Assembly (NCBI RefSeq): GCF_001625305.1
Contig: NW_017803854.1
Coordinates: forward strand, 3,274,931-3,338,930
DNA length: 64,000 nucleotides
Direction of reading: 5' to 3'
DNA from: Branchiostoma belcheri
Taxonomy: Eukaryota; Chordata; Leptocardii; Amphioxiformes; Branchiostomatidae
Part shown: positions 23,142 through 34,972 of the stretch, piece by piece
Layout: each line of letters starts with the position of its first letter
Position numbering within the stretch: position 1 is the stretch's first letter
The notes under the pieces: model-generated
The model's input: only the letters and a program-made list of their open reading frames with translations
Told to the model about the DNA's origin: nothing
Database searches by the model: none
Translations under genes and position numbers: made by a program

Positions 23142-26100
23142 TTAGAACTGGACTGGTCGGGCGTCCACTGCATTCTGCTCCATCGGACAGTACGGACACT
23201 TCACCCTGTAGGAAGATGAAAATAACTGTTAGGCACAGGCAGGGTTCTCCCCAGACGATGGAACAAGGGCGCTGCGCCCTGATACTCCTAGCTCAGCGCC
23301 CTCATACTCATTTTCAAATCTAGGGTGTTGCATCCCGATTTTTCTACAAAATTTCGCTAAAATTTCGGTTAGGGGTCAGAGCGTGGAACCTATACCCAAT
23401 TTTTTCCTGTATGTTAACATTTTTTTCTGGCAGTTCAAAACCTGAAGTTGCAGGAAATGGCTTCCATTTGTATTTAGAATATAAAAATGCTTCAGCTTCC
23501 CCCCTCTAGAGGGGGGGCCATGCCTCTCAAATCCTGGGGAGAACCCTGCTATAGTGAAGACTGTTCTAGTAGTAGTGTATACAAGTGCTGCACTGCTTGG
23601 TGCAGAACTACAAATAAAGGAGATGTATCCTCTTGTGACTTCTATAAGATGCTGTTACCTGTCTTGTTATAATGTTACACATTTACCGGCAAATAAATGC
23701 ATAATGACAACCACATACAAATTGAGTTTCCAATTATAGTAATAAGCTAGAAGAGTCCCAACACCTTGATCTTGAAGTTAAATCATGGTTAAATGTGCCA
23801 TTTCTTTTCTTTCAACTTGGTGTTGGAGTCTCTTAAGCTATTATGTGTAAGTTGTATATTTAGGAAAGACAGAAGGCTGAAATTGCAGGAAATGGCCTCC
23901 ATTTCTNNNNNNNNNNNNNNNNNNNNGTGCGCGTCGCTTAGTGTGTGCTTGGTAAGTTTCCTCCCTCATACTAAAATTTTCTGGGGAGAACCCTGACAGG
24001 GAACATGTTGAATTCAGCAATGATTTATACAATTTCCGTATGGACACAAATCCCAGCAAAATCCCACAGCAAAGCCCACAATAAAAGTAGGACTCAAAAC
24101 ATTTTTTCCTGTAACATTGAAAATTAGTTGCACCAGACAAATTTTACCTGGACCAATCAGAGGTTTGGAAGTATGGATGATACTAAAATTGTTCAGACAC
24201 CATTGCTATTTTTTTCATCTTAACTTTTGTGTATCAACCCAGTGCAGGTTAGGTGTAGGTAGTCATCAAAAATACCTGCACAGCTCCAGATACTAATCTG
24301 CATATGCATATTTCGAGCCTTGAAAAGCTATGATGAGTTGAACCACCTACTTGTTGTTCGTGTTCAGCTTATTGAGAGCATCTCTGGAGATCACGTGACC
24401 ACAGACCAATCGTACAGGAGGGTTTGTCTCGGTGGTCTGTTGTCGGAGGATGGGGCAGGCAAAGATGGAGTGATACCGCGTCTCCCCGCCAAGGTCAATC
24501 TCAATCTGTAGGGCAGAGGTGTGTAGAACAATGACTAACTGTTGTTACTCCACAGAAATAAGTGTGACAAAGTGTCATTGCATGATCCATATTCAGAATT
24601 TTCCATTTCGTGGCTTTAACTTTTTAAGACAATCTTGGCTTCTTGGGAAGCAAAAAAAAAACAAAAACAATGGCATTTACATTTAGTATGTAACTATCAA
24701 AGGAAATTTTTATATCATACCTGACATTGTGACTAAATCTAGTCAGGGATATCAATTTTTTTTCTTGATTGTCTTCAAGTTGTATATTTACCATTTCCAG
24801 CACCAAACAGCCATGAGAGTTTGTATTTCATTACTATTATTTTTTGAACACATTACTAGTATTATATACGTAGGTCGTCAATAATGTGACCTCCATACAT
24901 GACTGTTTGTTTGTTTTTTTTTGTTTGTGCTGTACTTACAGGCAGCTCGTCCTTCTGGTTCCACACGTTGGTGCACTGTCTCTGCTTCATGACGTGGTTA
25001 ATATTCAGGAGAGATGGGAGGGAGATACAGCCTGCTGCAAATCTGTGGTGGGGACAACACAAGTTGAACTTTTAGAGTTACAATGAGAGAAGATAGGTCC
25101 ATGAAGTACATTGTACAAGCCATTGTATGAGCCATAGTAAGAAGAGTCCATTGGTACATTGCACAAAGGGTGGAGGACCTATGCTAAAATAGGAACCATA
25201 ATGGTGTTTCAAAAAGCTCATTGTACAAAGAAGGAGACTACAATAATTAAAAGAGTACATTTACACTGAAATGTTACTGTAAGACTAAACACTACATATA
25301 GATATGGAGATAGGCTTGCACTAGACTACATACATTCTGTATAGAAAGGCCATATAGTATACTAATAAGACTAAGAGGGATCCAAATGGTTAATTTTATG
25401 GAGAAGTTATTCTAACACAATACCCCATCGCACTAGAGAGCAAGACTTACAACACACAAACAGCATGTGTACATTTAACAGGAACTTACGCCACACTGAG
25501 TGGACTCTCCACAGACAGGCCGAGCAGCTGGCAGGCGTCGCGGGTGAAAACGTCGCAGATGTCCAGCCAGTGGATGGGGTCCAGCAGGTGCAGATACGGA
25601 GAGTTGTGAACACCCTGCTGGACATACAGCAGGCTGCCCATCAACGTCTGGATCTCTGGGGGAAGAGAAGTGGAAACATAAGCACAAACAATAACAACAA
25701 CATTATAACAGCTTTTTATTTATTTATCTATTTTTGTTTTCTTTAGCCAGGGTAGCCAGCTCAGTGATTAAACACTGCTTTACAGTGGAGCCCTGGACTG
25801 GCATCATAATGCAGGCCCCATCAAAACAAAACTTGCATTTCATGAATGCAGGCAACAGTACAGACAAGCCTTGAAATGTCTCTCCCTTACAGTGGATGTA
25901 AATGGTTAGTTATCAATAAAATCAATTACAGTTATTATCATCTATGTTGTTTTTTTAACATGAAAGATAACAAGTAAAATCTGAGATTTTATACCTCCGG
26001 GCTTTTTATTGTATATTTTTCCATGTTGTTTGTTCTGTATAGTTGATGGTGTTGAATTTTATGTGTTAGATTTAGCGTTCCTGGTTGTGTTAATACAGGA

Positions 26101-29100
26101 CTGGTCAACATTTTCATCTGCAGCCCATACCATGTACCCACGGTAAAAATGCATGTCGAGAACGTCTGAGACAGTATACCACGGTATTTGTAAGTTAAGA
26201 AGTCGTACTATACGCCGAAAACATCCAAGATTGCGCAAGAGGGCGTTGACCCCTGACCCATTGGCCCACCCGGAAGTTGCGCTGGCAGCCAGCCCAGCGC
26301 CGCGCGCGACCATTTTCAGATTTTTACGCCCCAAAACACATATACAATAAAAACAAAAAAACCTGCACCATCTACAGCCCATTAGAAGAACATACACCGA
26401 GTCCAGTCTACCCCAACGCGAGATACAACTGCGATAATATTTCAAAATACATATCGGAAGCAGACACCCCTCTGTTTGACCCCTTTTAAATGGTAAGACC
26501 CAAAACTGAAACCTCCCCATTCCTTAACAACATGGTAAATTCCATTTTCAGCATGGCGGGGGTGTCCGGAGCACTTAAAAACCTTTTATTTCGACGCCCA
26601 TAAACACATATACAATTAAACAAAAACGTTCTGCATCATCTGCAGCCCAATAGCAATACGTACACCGAACAACAGACCAATCCGTCCAGCCGATCGCGAG
26701 AAACAGCTGCTGACAGAAATGTTTCGTACAATAGTAAAACCTCCTCGCGGAAGGATGTCTCCTTCCCCGGAGGTAAAAATTTCTATTTTTACACAACAGT
26801 CGGCTCCATATCATGTATTCTCAACAAAACTTAAGAGCCCCAACAAAGAACCTTAACAAACCTTTTGCATGGTGATATGCAAAGGGCTCAAAATTCCTGG
26901 AGTAGAGTAGTGCCTCCATCTGTCTAGCGGGGCCCCCTTTCAGCAGCTCAATGAAGTGCAGCCTGTGCAGTTTGAACTCCAATGCGCTGCTCTGCTGCTG
27001 CAGCCGTTCTCGATTCCGCTTTGCCCACCTGATGAAAAAATAAAGCAGCTGTCAGCCTATTGTAATGATTCTCAATGTGCAAACTGCTGTCTAGTTCAGG
27101 TTCTTCTAACATCTACTTTGGCAAACAACCATGACTACATTAAACCATTACACACATGAAGAAGGTACGCATGTAGGATACAAATGCTTACTCTAAGGCA
27201 GGGAAGAGGTTGTGTTGCTTCAGGGCCTCCAGAATCCTGTTCAGCTCAAAAAACGGCTCCTTCTGGGCCTCATCAATCTGCAGCCTGGCATCCTGCAAGT
27301 AAACCCAAAATGTACAGTACGTTGGTATAAGCTAAAATACAACAATGGTAAAGCCAGCACCACACAGCAAGAAAATAGTTCACCCAACGTGTCTGCAAGC
27401 TCATAAGCACATTTTTGGCCAGAATACAACCTGTAGTCTCTCCATCACCATGCAATTACTAGGGATTGACCAAGGCACACAGGTCAAAGAGTCCCAACCA
27501 AGGTAACAGTAGATTTTCAGGCAAAAATAAGCTACTTTCACAAATTTGACCAAAAGTCATACATGACAGACACTGTGACACTGACTTTATGGCCGATTTA
27601 TTATGGCATTGAGAACAAAACATGGTGCTAACAGTCAAGACAGAACCACAACCATACACATTTTGGCAGAGAATCGGTTTTACCTGGATGAGCTGCTCGC
27701 CGATGTCCAGCATGCCCTGACGGAAGAAGTGCTCACAGATCACCTCGTTCAACAGGGACCGTTTCTCCTCACCAACAAACGCGCCTTCTACCGAACAGGC
27801 GCTGATGTCCTGGATAAAGTTCTGTGGTAGAAGGAAGCAAAAATGAATCTAAAACAATTTAACATACATGGGAGGAAGAAAATAGCTCATGACTATGCTC
27901 CACAATCGCATAAGAACAATGGCATCCCCCTTTCACCATTTTTAAGTGATTCCCTTTCGAGAAACTAGAAGTTGCTTGTGCATATTGCAGGATAATCTTA
28001 CAGTTACAAGATAAAAGCAATACCATTTTGTTTGTCAGGCCTTGTTGTTGTTGTTGTCGTCATTGTTTAATGAATAATATATTGCTAGATGTAATATCTT
28101 GGTGCGATTTACACTTGGTTCATTTCAGAGTCAATTGTCTCTCTAGGTATTTAAAACCTACATGGTAACTAAACACAGTCCTCACCCTGTCTATGGCTTT
28201 GCCCACTTTGGAGACGGAGCTGTGCAGGTCCTTGTGGTCGTTGGACAGGCGCTGACAAGTGTCCTTCACTTTCTTCAGACACTGGTTCAGCACCAGGGAC
28301 TGGGTGGCTGTCACATCTGAGGCATCATTACCTGCAAGGTGGTGTTGTGGTTAGGGCTCACAGTTGACTTAGAATCCAAGGGGTTGAAATTATGTCATGC
28401 CCTTGGAAAAGGCAGTTTACACCTAAGTTCTTACTCAACTCATGTGAAAATGAGTACCTACCAGCCTGCCAACCCAAAAATCAGGAGGTAACTGTTAGAT
28501 AATGTGCATACTCCTCCCAATAATTTGCATATGCCTAGCCTTGCACTATTTAATGTAAACAAAAACAGCAATTGCTTATATCAGCAGGAACCAACATATT
28601 TTAAGACCTAAGGATAACATAAGCATCAGGGCCTGACAACAACTAACCAGGGTAAATAAGAATGTACATTTGTTTGATTATGAAAATGAAAGTACTAGTA
28701 TAGCATTCATGTTTCAACAGCAAAGTACATCATAATAATAATTTGACTGTTTTGCATATTTGATTTTTATATGAACAGAAAATAAATTTAGAATTTCACC
28801 CCTACGACTAGTACGAGTACGAGACAACAAGTTAAAACTCCCTACTTTTTCTAGCTGTGATGTTTCACACATTTCATGAATCATGACATTTTTATTATGA
28901 TTACCAACCGACAAAACAACAACAAAAACAACACCAAGGACGATGAAAACATAACCGTACGCCACACACACACAACGTTAGGAACCCGATAAACGAACCA
29001 CAGAGGTAAGGATTACAAAGTTGTCTAAAATGCGACCAGCTGCATTTCCGAAAATGACCCGAACAGAAAACAACTCAACACCTGTTTCTTGGATTCTCAA

Positions 29101-29319
29101 CGATTTTCTTTGTTCTGTCATCCCCCTCCCTCTTCCTGTCAGTTCAAAACAACTTTTTACCACAAAAGTCGGCAAAAACTCACCTTCTGATAATTCCTTC
29201 CTAATGTTGGATATATGCTCTATTAGGTCCTGTAAGGTCCTGCTGCTATGGTCACCCACAGCCGCAAATTTAGACAAAACTTTGTCCACTTCTCTTTCGA
29301 CATTTACGCAGGAGTCCAT
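23142..29319 (-). CDS. RMND5A: RMND5, RING subunit of the CTLH/GID E3 ubiquitin ligase
   Basis: Orthologue of vertebrate RMND5A/B (yeast Gid2), which pairs with MAEA to form the catalytic RING module of the CTLH ubiquitin ligase. Exons on the minus strand: 29319-29184, 28331-28186, 27821-27684, 27292-27192, 27028-26862, 25655-25490, 25042-24940, 24505-24351 and 23205-23142. They total 1176 bases, 391 residues, the same as I recall for human RMND5A. Conserved stretches are [15 protein letters not shown] at the start, [19 protein letters not shown], the LisH/CTLH region ([35 protein letters not shown]), [15 protein letters not shown], and the C-terminal degenerate RING ([34 protein letters not shown]). 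All splice phases agree. Intron 8 contains the assembly gap at 23907-23926, which does not touch coding sequence. Confidence 0.97.
23239..23549. mobile_element. Inverted-repeat element with GCAGGGTTCTCCCCAG ends
   Basis: The 16-base sequence GCAGGGTTCTCCCCAG at 23239-23254 is exactly reverse-complemented at 23534-23549. The interior is AT-rich with C-runs. A second, partial copy sharing TGCAGGAAATGG and CTGGGGAGAACCCTG lies at about 23878-24000 and contains the N gap. Both are in RMND5 intron 8. Confidence 0.6.
23907..23926. other. Assembly gap (20 N)
   Basis: A run of exactly 20 N inside the second copy of a repeated element, so the gap was probably caused by the repeat. Its true length is unknown. 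Confidence 0.95.
26294..26720. repeat. Diverged tandem duplication in RMND5 intron 5
   Basis: Two copies about 268 bases apart share ACGCCC, AAACACATATACAA, GCA(C/T)CATCT(A/G)CAGCCCA, ACACCGA and CGCGAGA in the same order. The first copy is followed by DNA free of coding signs. The duplicated unit is about 140 bases and clearly diverged. A 153-codon minus-strand open frame that overlaps the first copy shows no known motif. Confidence 0.5.
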
Positions 29320-29849
29320 TTTGGATTGCTTTCTTATCAGACGAGTTCATTTTCCCAAAAGGATTATTTTTAATCAATAGAACATACAGCCAACGTTATA
29401 CAAGATATGTAAGTATTGACGATTATGAGTGTTGAACATTAAAATCATAATAGAAAAAATAACTGTCCTTTATTGTTCATAGGTATTTGAGTTTTTCTGA
29501 GATAAATCTGTCCACCCCTTTCTTTTGTGGCTAATAAAACGGTCCACACTGAAGGCTTATGGGTAAATTTTGTTGCAATTTGTGGGCTAAACCATAGAAG
29601 ATCGCGGGGGTGGCATTTACAAGAAAAAAGTCGAAAATGCAGAAAACAATCAGCACGGAAAAGTTGACGACAAAGACACAAGGCCTAAATAATGAAATAT
29701 TTATAACGCTTTTACCGGAACACACACAGGAAAAACATATCCTTTTGTTCCTAGTGCCGACTGACAATGCTGTCTTAATGACGTCACAGTTCATGACCTT
29801 TTCGCGCCATCTTAGCTATTTCGTCAACAGCTGAGTTGGCTGGTGGGAG
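29320..29849. promoter_or_regulatory. Shared promoter region of RMND5 (-) and RNF103 (+)
   Basis: RMND5 starts at 29319 on the minus strand. A probable RNF103 leader exon ends at 29849 (GGGAG followed by GTAACT). In between are a perfect cAMP-response palindrome TGACGTCA (29779-29786) and TTTTCGCGCC (about 29799-29808), which resembles an E2F site. This is a plausible bidirectional promoter; transcription starts are not visible from sequence alone. Confidence 0.5.
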
Positions 29850-30748
29850 GTAACTATGTTTGTTTTCTCCTGATTTATTTTCAGATCCTCGCATAGGTTT
29901 GACTCCTTTACTTGTTATGCTGCTTGGACATCATAAATATAGCATTGTCACACGCTTTGCGTTTCTAGATCCCCATTTTGAAGCTGTTTGATTGAAGGAT
30001 TTTCAACTTTTTCTTCTGCTGGAATCCTATGCTAGGAAGTATTAACGTCAAAATTTAAAGCGCAGTCATAGACTTTAAATTTGACGTCAAGGTCTACGAA
30101 CGAATGTTGAAGCCAGACTAACAGCAAATCGTTATGTGTGCATGTCCCTTTACTTATTCAGGATAGTAAAATGGCATACAGTCAAGCAAGGAGGTAGCCA
30201 GTAATTATATACGGAACCAGCCATATATTTAGATGAAAAGATAATTTTTGGGACTTCCAGTCGTCCAACATTTCTGTAGCATAGGAACATAGAAAGAATA
30301 TTACATGGTCCCTTATTGCCTTTCCCTTTGCTTATCGGAACACTCGTGAAGTCTTAGGGTCAGCAGAAATTGTGTAAGTAACTGTCCCAGGGGACTTATT
30401 TATTTGGCCGTATTGACAGCTGCAGGTCACACTTGATTGACAGCTGCTGGAGGCCTGACAGCTGTATCCATGACAACCCCTATCAGCTGGCTTACCTTAC
30501 ATCTGTTGCTGCCCACCTGGAGGTTTTTTCTTGAAAGTTCATCTGTGTTGGTAGAAGCAAGTTTAAACTTTTCCAGCACAAGACATTGGACCGACCCAAA
30601 TTTTCAACTACTAGTATACAACTCTAGTCTCTGTCAAGACTTTCTGCAACATATTATGAATCCACTGCTCATTGAGTCACATGTGTCATCGGCATAACGT
30701 GACATCACAGAAACATTCCTTGACAAAGACTGGAGTTGTTCAGTCAAA

Positions 30749-30902
30749 TAATCTCCAAGCAAATTCTGTCGGGCAAGGAGAGTCAAATAAGTATTTTGCC
30801 TCCTTTGTCCATTGGTCACCTGTAACTGACAACAGTGGCCAATGGATACAGGCAACCAATATATATGGACTCCCCATACCCACAGAATCTGCTTGGAGAT
30901 TA
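30749..30902. mobile_element. Short inverted-repeat transposon, family A
   Basis: Ends TAATCTCCAAGCAAATTCTG and CAGAATCTGCTTGGAGATTA are near-perfect inverted repeats. Direct copies of CAGTCAAA flank it at 30741-30748 and 30903-30910. It lies upstream of the RNF103 start exon, and its right end was later included in a tandem duplication. Confidence 0.8.
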
Positions 30903-31133
30903 CAGTCAAAAATGTAAGTCCAATTTCTTGTGTTGGAAATTACAGTTTAAGCTTGCTTGGTTTGTAGGTGTGATCGGAGGTGGCCAGTGGATATAGACTG
31001 CCCTTAACCCACAAAATCTGCTTGGACATTACAGTCGAAAATGTAAGTCCAGTTACTTATGTTGGAAATTACAGTTGAAACTTGCTCCCCCCGCAGGTTT
31101 GTAGGTGTGATCAGAGGTGGTACAGCTGCAGCC

Positions 31134-34100
31134 ATGCTGGTGCGGCTGCTGCTGCTGCTGGTGTACCTGTGTCTGCTGCTGGTGGCCGTCAGGCTGCTGG
31201 AGGCAGTCACCTGGTTCGAGGCCGGTTTCCTGGCTGGACAGGTGAGTGGACCGGCTTGTGTTGCAACCATCTGTATCTAAAATGGACCACTGGAAGCATA
31301 GCTACTGTCTTGAACATGTAACGTTATGCTGAATGTGGACCCCAATACAGTTGCAAGTCAAGTGAAAAGGATACAAGTTGTCGCCATGATATACATGTAA
31401 TCGCCAGCAAGTGGCAGGCAAAGAGTGGATGACAGTTGGATGATTTGCCTACCAATAATTTGTATATGTCTTCAAATAGTTTGCATGTACATGATATAAC
31501 CAAAAAACAGCAATTGCTCATATTTGAAATTTTAAAACTTCAAACCATATGTTAAGCTTTAGTTCACATACATAGATGATAAACCGGATAGTGAGTGTAT
31601 GTGTGATGAGTGACATGTGTATGCAGCTATACGTTGTATCCTGTTTACTACAGCTGTTATCATAAATAGATTTGTTGGTCAAATACCATGGTTTGAATGC
31701 ACTGGAATACCATTACCAGTTTTAGTTGTTACGTTCCTATTTGTTGCTATAGCTTTGAACATGCTGTTTTGACAATTCAAATCTGAATGGTAAACATGAA
31801 ATAATTTGGTCCTGATGATTTTGGCAGGTGCTGGATCCACTGTCCATCAGTGTGCGGAGATTGAAGATGATCCTGGATTCCCGAGGCGTCAGTTATAAAG
31901 GCGTGTTGGAGAAGAGAGAACTGACAGACCTGGTGGAGAACTCAGGTGAGAGATTCCCAATGTGACATGGAGAAACAAGGAGGCACAATTAGTATTTGGA
32001 GACAATTGCTGGGAGAATTAATCAAGGGAGAGGCTGTTTATGTGGAGAGTTTGGGTTATTAAGGAGACAGCCTCCTTACTCCTGCACATTTTTTTCCTTC
32101 TATACATTTATTTACTTAACTGTATATATTTTGTGTGAATAAATAAAAAAAGCAAGCTGGTGAGACAAAACATTGGTTGGAGACTGCTACAGAAAGTGTA
32201 TCCAACGTTTCCCTGCAGGTGAGCCAAAAGAAGGTGAAGTTTTGCTGGCTGCTGAAGAGGAAGACACAGAGCCAACCAGCACCAACTTCACAGGGGGAGC
32301 CCACTTCTATGAGGAGGTTGAGGACACCAAGGACAGCGTCTGGCTTGTACAGGTAAGAATCACTTTCTTTGCGACAAACTTAAAATGTTACAATTTTCCG
32401 GAAAATATCATATGAGATAACAAGAATATCATAATTTTGCAAACTACCATGTAATGGAGTATAGGGAAGACAAGAGCAATGATAGACCAATCCTGACTTT
32501 CCATGACAATTAGAAATTCAACCAATGATAGCACTGCAATGAGACTTATGAGAGTGGCTGTATGTTATGTACATACAAATATTCGCAATTGTATGTTTTT
32601 ATTTTTCAAATCTACATTTTGACGGAGGTAGCTGTGCCTATAGAATCGGGCTATAGTTGAGTGCCATAGATAGCACCATAATTGTGGATCAGAAAACTGA
32701 CCAGATGTTTCACATCCACAGGTCATACCTGAAGACCACATTCCCTTATTAGGACCCCGACAGTGGAAAAGTCTGGTCAGGAAAGTCTCACGGTTTGGGA
32801 TAAGAACAGGAACCTTCAAATGCCAGCTGGACAGAAAGTGAGTCTCAGAAATATACATGAAACATTTCTTGCATGATTCCTTTCTTTTGAAGTATTTTTC
32901 ATACTGAGAGTTTGGTTGTGGACTCTAGGCAAACAGATGCTGCTTCGGTGAGGTGAGGAACAAAATTGTAGTAAGCATTTTACCTGCTCTGGCTTGATGG
33001 GGTTTGAGCCACTTGAGCCACCTAACAAGTGTCATAAGATTTAAATCCTAAGTAGCATGCGAAGATTAGAATCATGGCAGATTCAATTTGTTTCTTATGA
33101 TAATGTGTTACTAATAATTTCGCTCCTTTCAGACTGTGTTGGAGAAAAGGCTGGGATCGACCCAGCCTGGCCCTTGCCCTCCCTCGCGGTCACCAGGCCA
33201 AAGGTCACATCTCTGTGCGAGTCTTCAACACCCCCAGCAAAGAGCAGACCATTCTAGACTGGATCAACCAACATCTGTCCTCCCGGACCCACTCTGTCCT
33301 GTCACCACACCAGCTACAGACAGACTGGCTGATGAAGAACCAGACGCATCCGGTTCAGGTTGTCTTCTTCTCCCGGCTCAAGCAACCGCCCATGTTCTAC
33401 TCCGCCCTGAGTGTCAAGTTCACTGGCAGGGTCAAGTTTGGCTACATGAGGCTGAACGAAAGCCGCAACAGCCTGGACATATCAGGGATAGAAAAGATCC
33501 CCGGCATCCTGGTCATCACTCCGGAGAGGAGGTACTGGTACGGGACAGGGAAGGGAGAGCTGCTGAACCTGCAGTCTATGCAGACGTACTTAAGGACTAT
33601 GCAACCGGAGGTGAATGACGTGTTCCTGCTGTGCCTGGTGCTGGTGAACCTGATGGCGGTACTGGAAGTGTTCCTGTGTGGAGGACAGGTGGGGAGGGGG
33701 GTGCTGAGGCTGCTGTGGGCGGTGGGGAAGTACAACTGCGTGCTGCTGATGGTGTGTCTGCCCGTGGTGGGGCTGTTCCAGCTGCCCTGTATGCAGGGCG
33801 TGGTCCAGGCCGGGCTCACGGCTCTCCGCAACATCAGCAGCTCGGCCCTCGTGGCCCAGGCGCGGCAAGACTGGCTACTCTACTCCTCGCACAAACCATT
33901 CCTCGTGGGAACCTTCCTCTTATACAGCATGGCTGCCGGCATCGTGGCGTCAAGATGGAAGTCCGAGGAGGAAATGACTACGGAGACGACGCCCACGGAA
34001 CAGGCAGGGACCAATGGATGGTGGAGCTCGTTTATGAACTACTTGTTTCAACCAATCAGCACCTTCAACCACACCCGCCCGCCCAACCTGATCGGACTGG

Positions 34101-34879
34101 AGGACGGGCTGGACTACCTGATTGAACGGCTGGCTGTTCCAGACTTGTGGCTGCACCCCGTCATTCCCACCGACTACGTACGAAATCTGCCCGTCTGGCT
34201 TTACAAGGGAAAAACGCCCCTCGTGACAAAAGTTTGCTCCAAATGTTGCGGCTGGGGGTCGTCTGCAGATCAAGCCGCTATGGTGATGAAGCTGCCAACA
34301 ACCGCTGGTCACTCCGATTCCTCCAACCGTGTCATGAATTTGCCCCCCTCCCCCGGCCGCCCAGGTCATAGATCCCCTTCTTCGACGCGTCAATCATCGC
34401 AACCTCACAAATGTAACAAGACCCCCTCTGCATGTGACACCCCCTTAGATCATACGGACAACCTTGGTTCTGATTTGGCAAAATGCACCTGTGGGGAAAG
34501 GTCAAAAGCTGCACCCACCGGTCAAGGTCATGTGTATAGCAATCATAACATGAACGTTCCATCCAAACATGCCAACAACCCTTCCAGCCACGACACACCA
34601 CCTGTTCTGCCCGCCAACCTGGACAAACCTTGTACCTGTGGAAACCCCCAACAGACCCCCTCTGCCTCAGGTTTCCCCCTGGGGATCCTCCACTGCGAGG
34701 ACTGTGCCATCTGCCTAGAGGAGTATGAAGTGGGCTGTTCCCTTCTCGGCCTGCCCTGCGGACACAGCTTCCACGAGAGGTGCATCATGATGTGGCTGTC
34801 AGCAGGGAACCACTGCTGTCCTGTGTGCCGCTGGCCAGCCTTCAAATTTAAACCTGCACTCCATCTTCACTCAGAATAA
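31134..34879 (+). CDS. RNF103: RNF103 (KF-1-type) ER-membrane RING-H2 E3 ubiquitin ligase
   Basis: Orthologue of RNF103, a multi-pass endoplasmic-reticulum ubiquitin ligase linked to ER-associated degradation. Coding exons: 31134-31241, 31828-31945, 32219-32352, 32722-32837 and a large last exon 33133-34879; 2223 bases, 740 residues (human about 685). An N-terminal hydrophobic segment (MLVRLLLLLVYLCLLLVAV) is followed by conserved blocks EAVTWFEAGFLAGQ, STNFTGGAHFYEEVEDTKDS, KVSRFGIRTGTF, FYSALSVKFTGRVKFGY and LQPEVNDVFLLCLVLVNLM-type membrane segments from about residue 322. PDLWLHPVIPTDYVRNLPVW precedes a low-complexity Pro/Ser/Thr linker that probably accounts for the extra length. The C-terminal RING-H2 (about 683-726) has CAIC, CGHSFHERC and CCPVCRW with all eight zinc ligands. 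The start is the first ATG after the acceptor at 31096, and no upstream in-frame ATG exists in that exon. Confidence 0.97.
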
Positions 34880-34972
34880 CCTCAGATTAGCCTTTCAGTG
34901 TGAACCTTAGCTTTGTCTCCACTCAGAATAACCTCAAATTAACCTTTCAATGTGAACCTTAGCTTTATCTCC
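34869..34972 (+). repeat. Two-copy tandem repeat starting in the last codons of RNF103
   Basis: A unit of about 52 bases beginning CACTCAGAATAACCTCA, which includes the last codons and TAA stop of RNF103, is repeated immediately downstream with few changes. A third decayed version follows near 34972-35030. AATAAA sequences at 34979-34984 and 35127-35132 are candidate polyadenylation signals. Confidence 0.75.

Noticed and set aside
26330-26350. CACATATAC match to U6 snRNA
   Set aside because: Only about nine bases match; the rest of U6 and its terminator are absent.
26059-26520. 153-codon minus-strand open frame
   Set aside because: It lies inside RMND5 intron 5 over a repeated unit, with no recognised motif or splice context.
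33136-34125. Open frames of 130-164 codons overlapping the RNF103 last exon in other frames
   Set aside because: They are shadows of the GC-rich RNF103 coding exon, which has clear family motifs.
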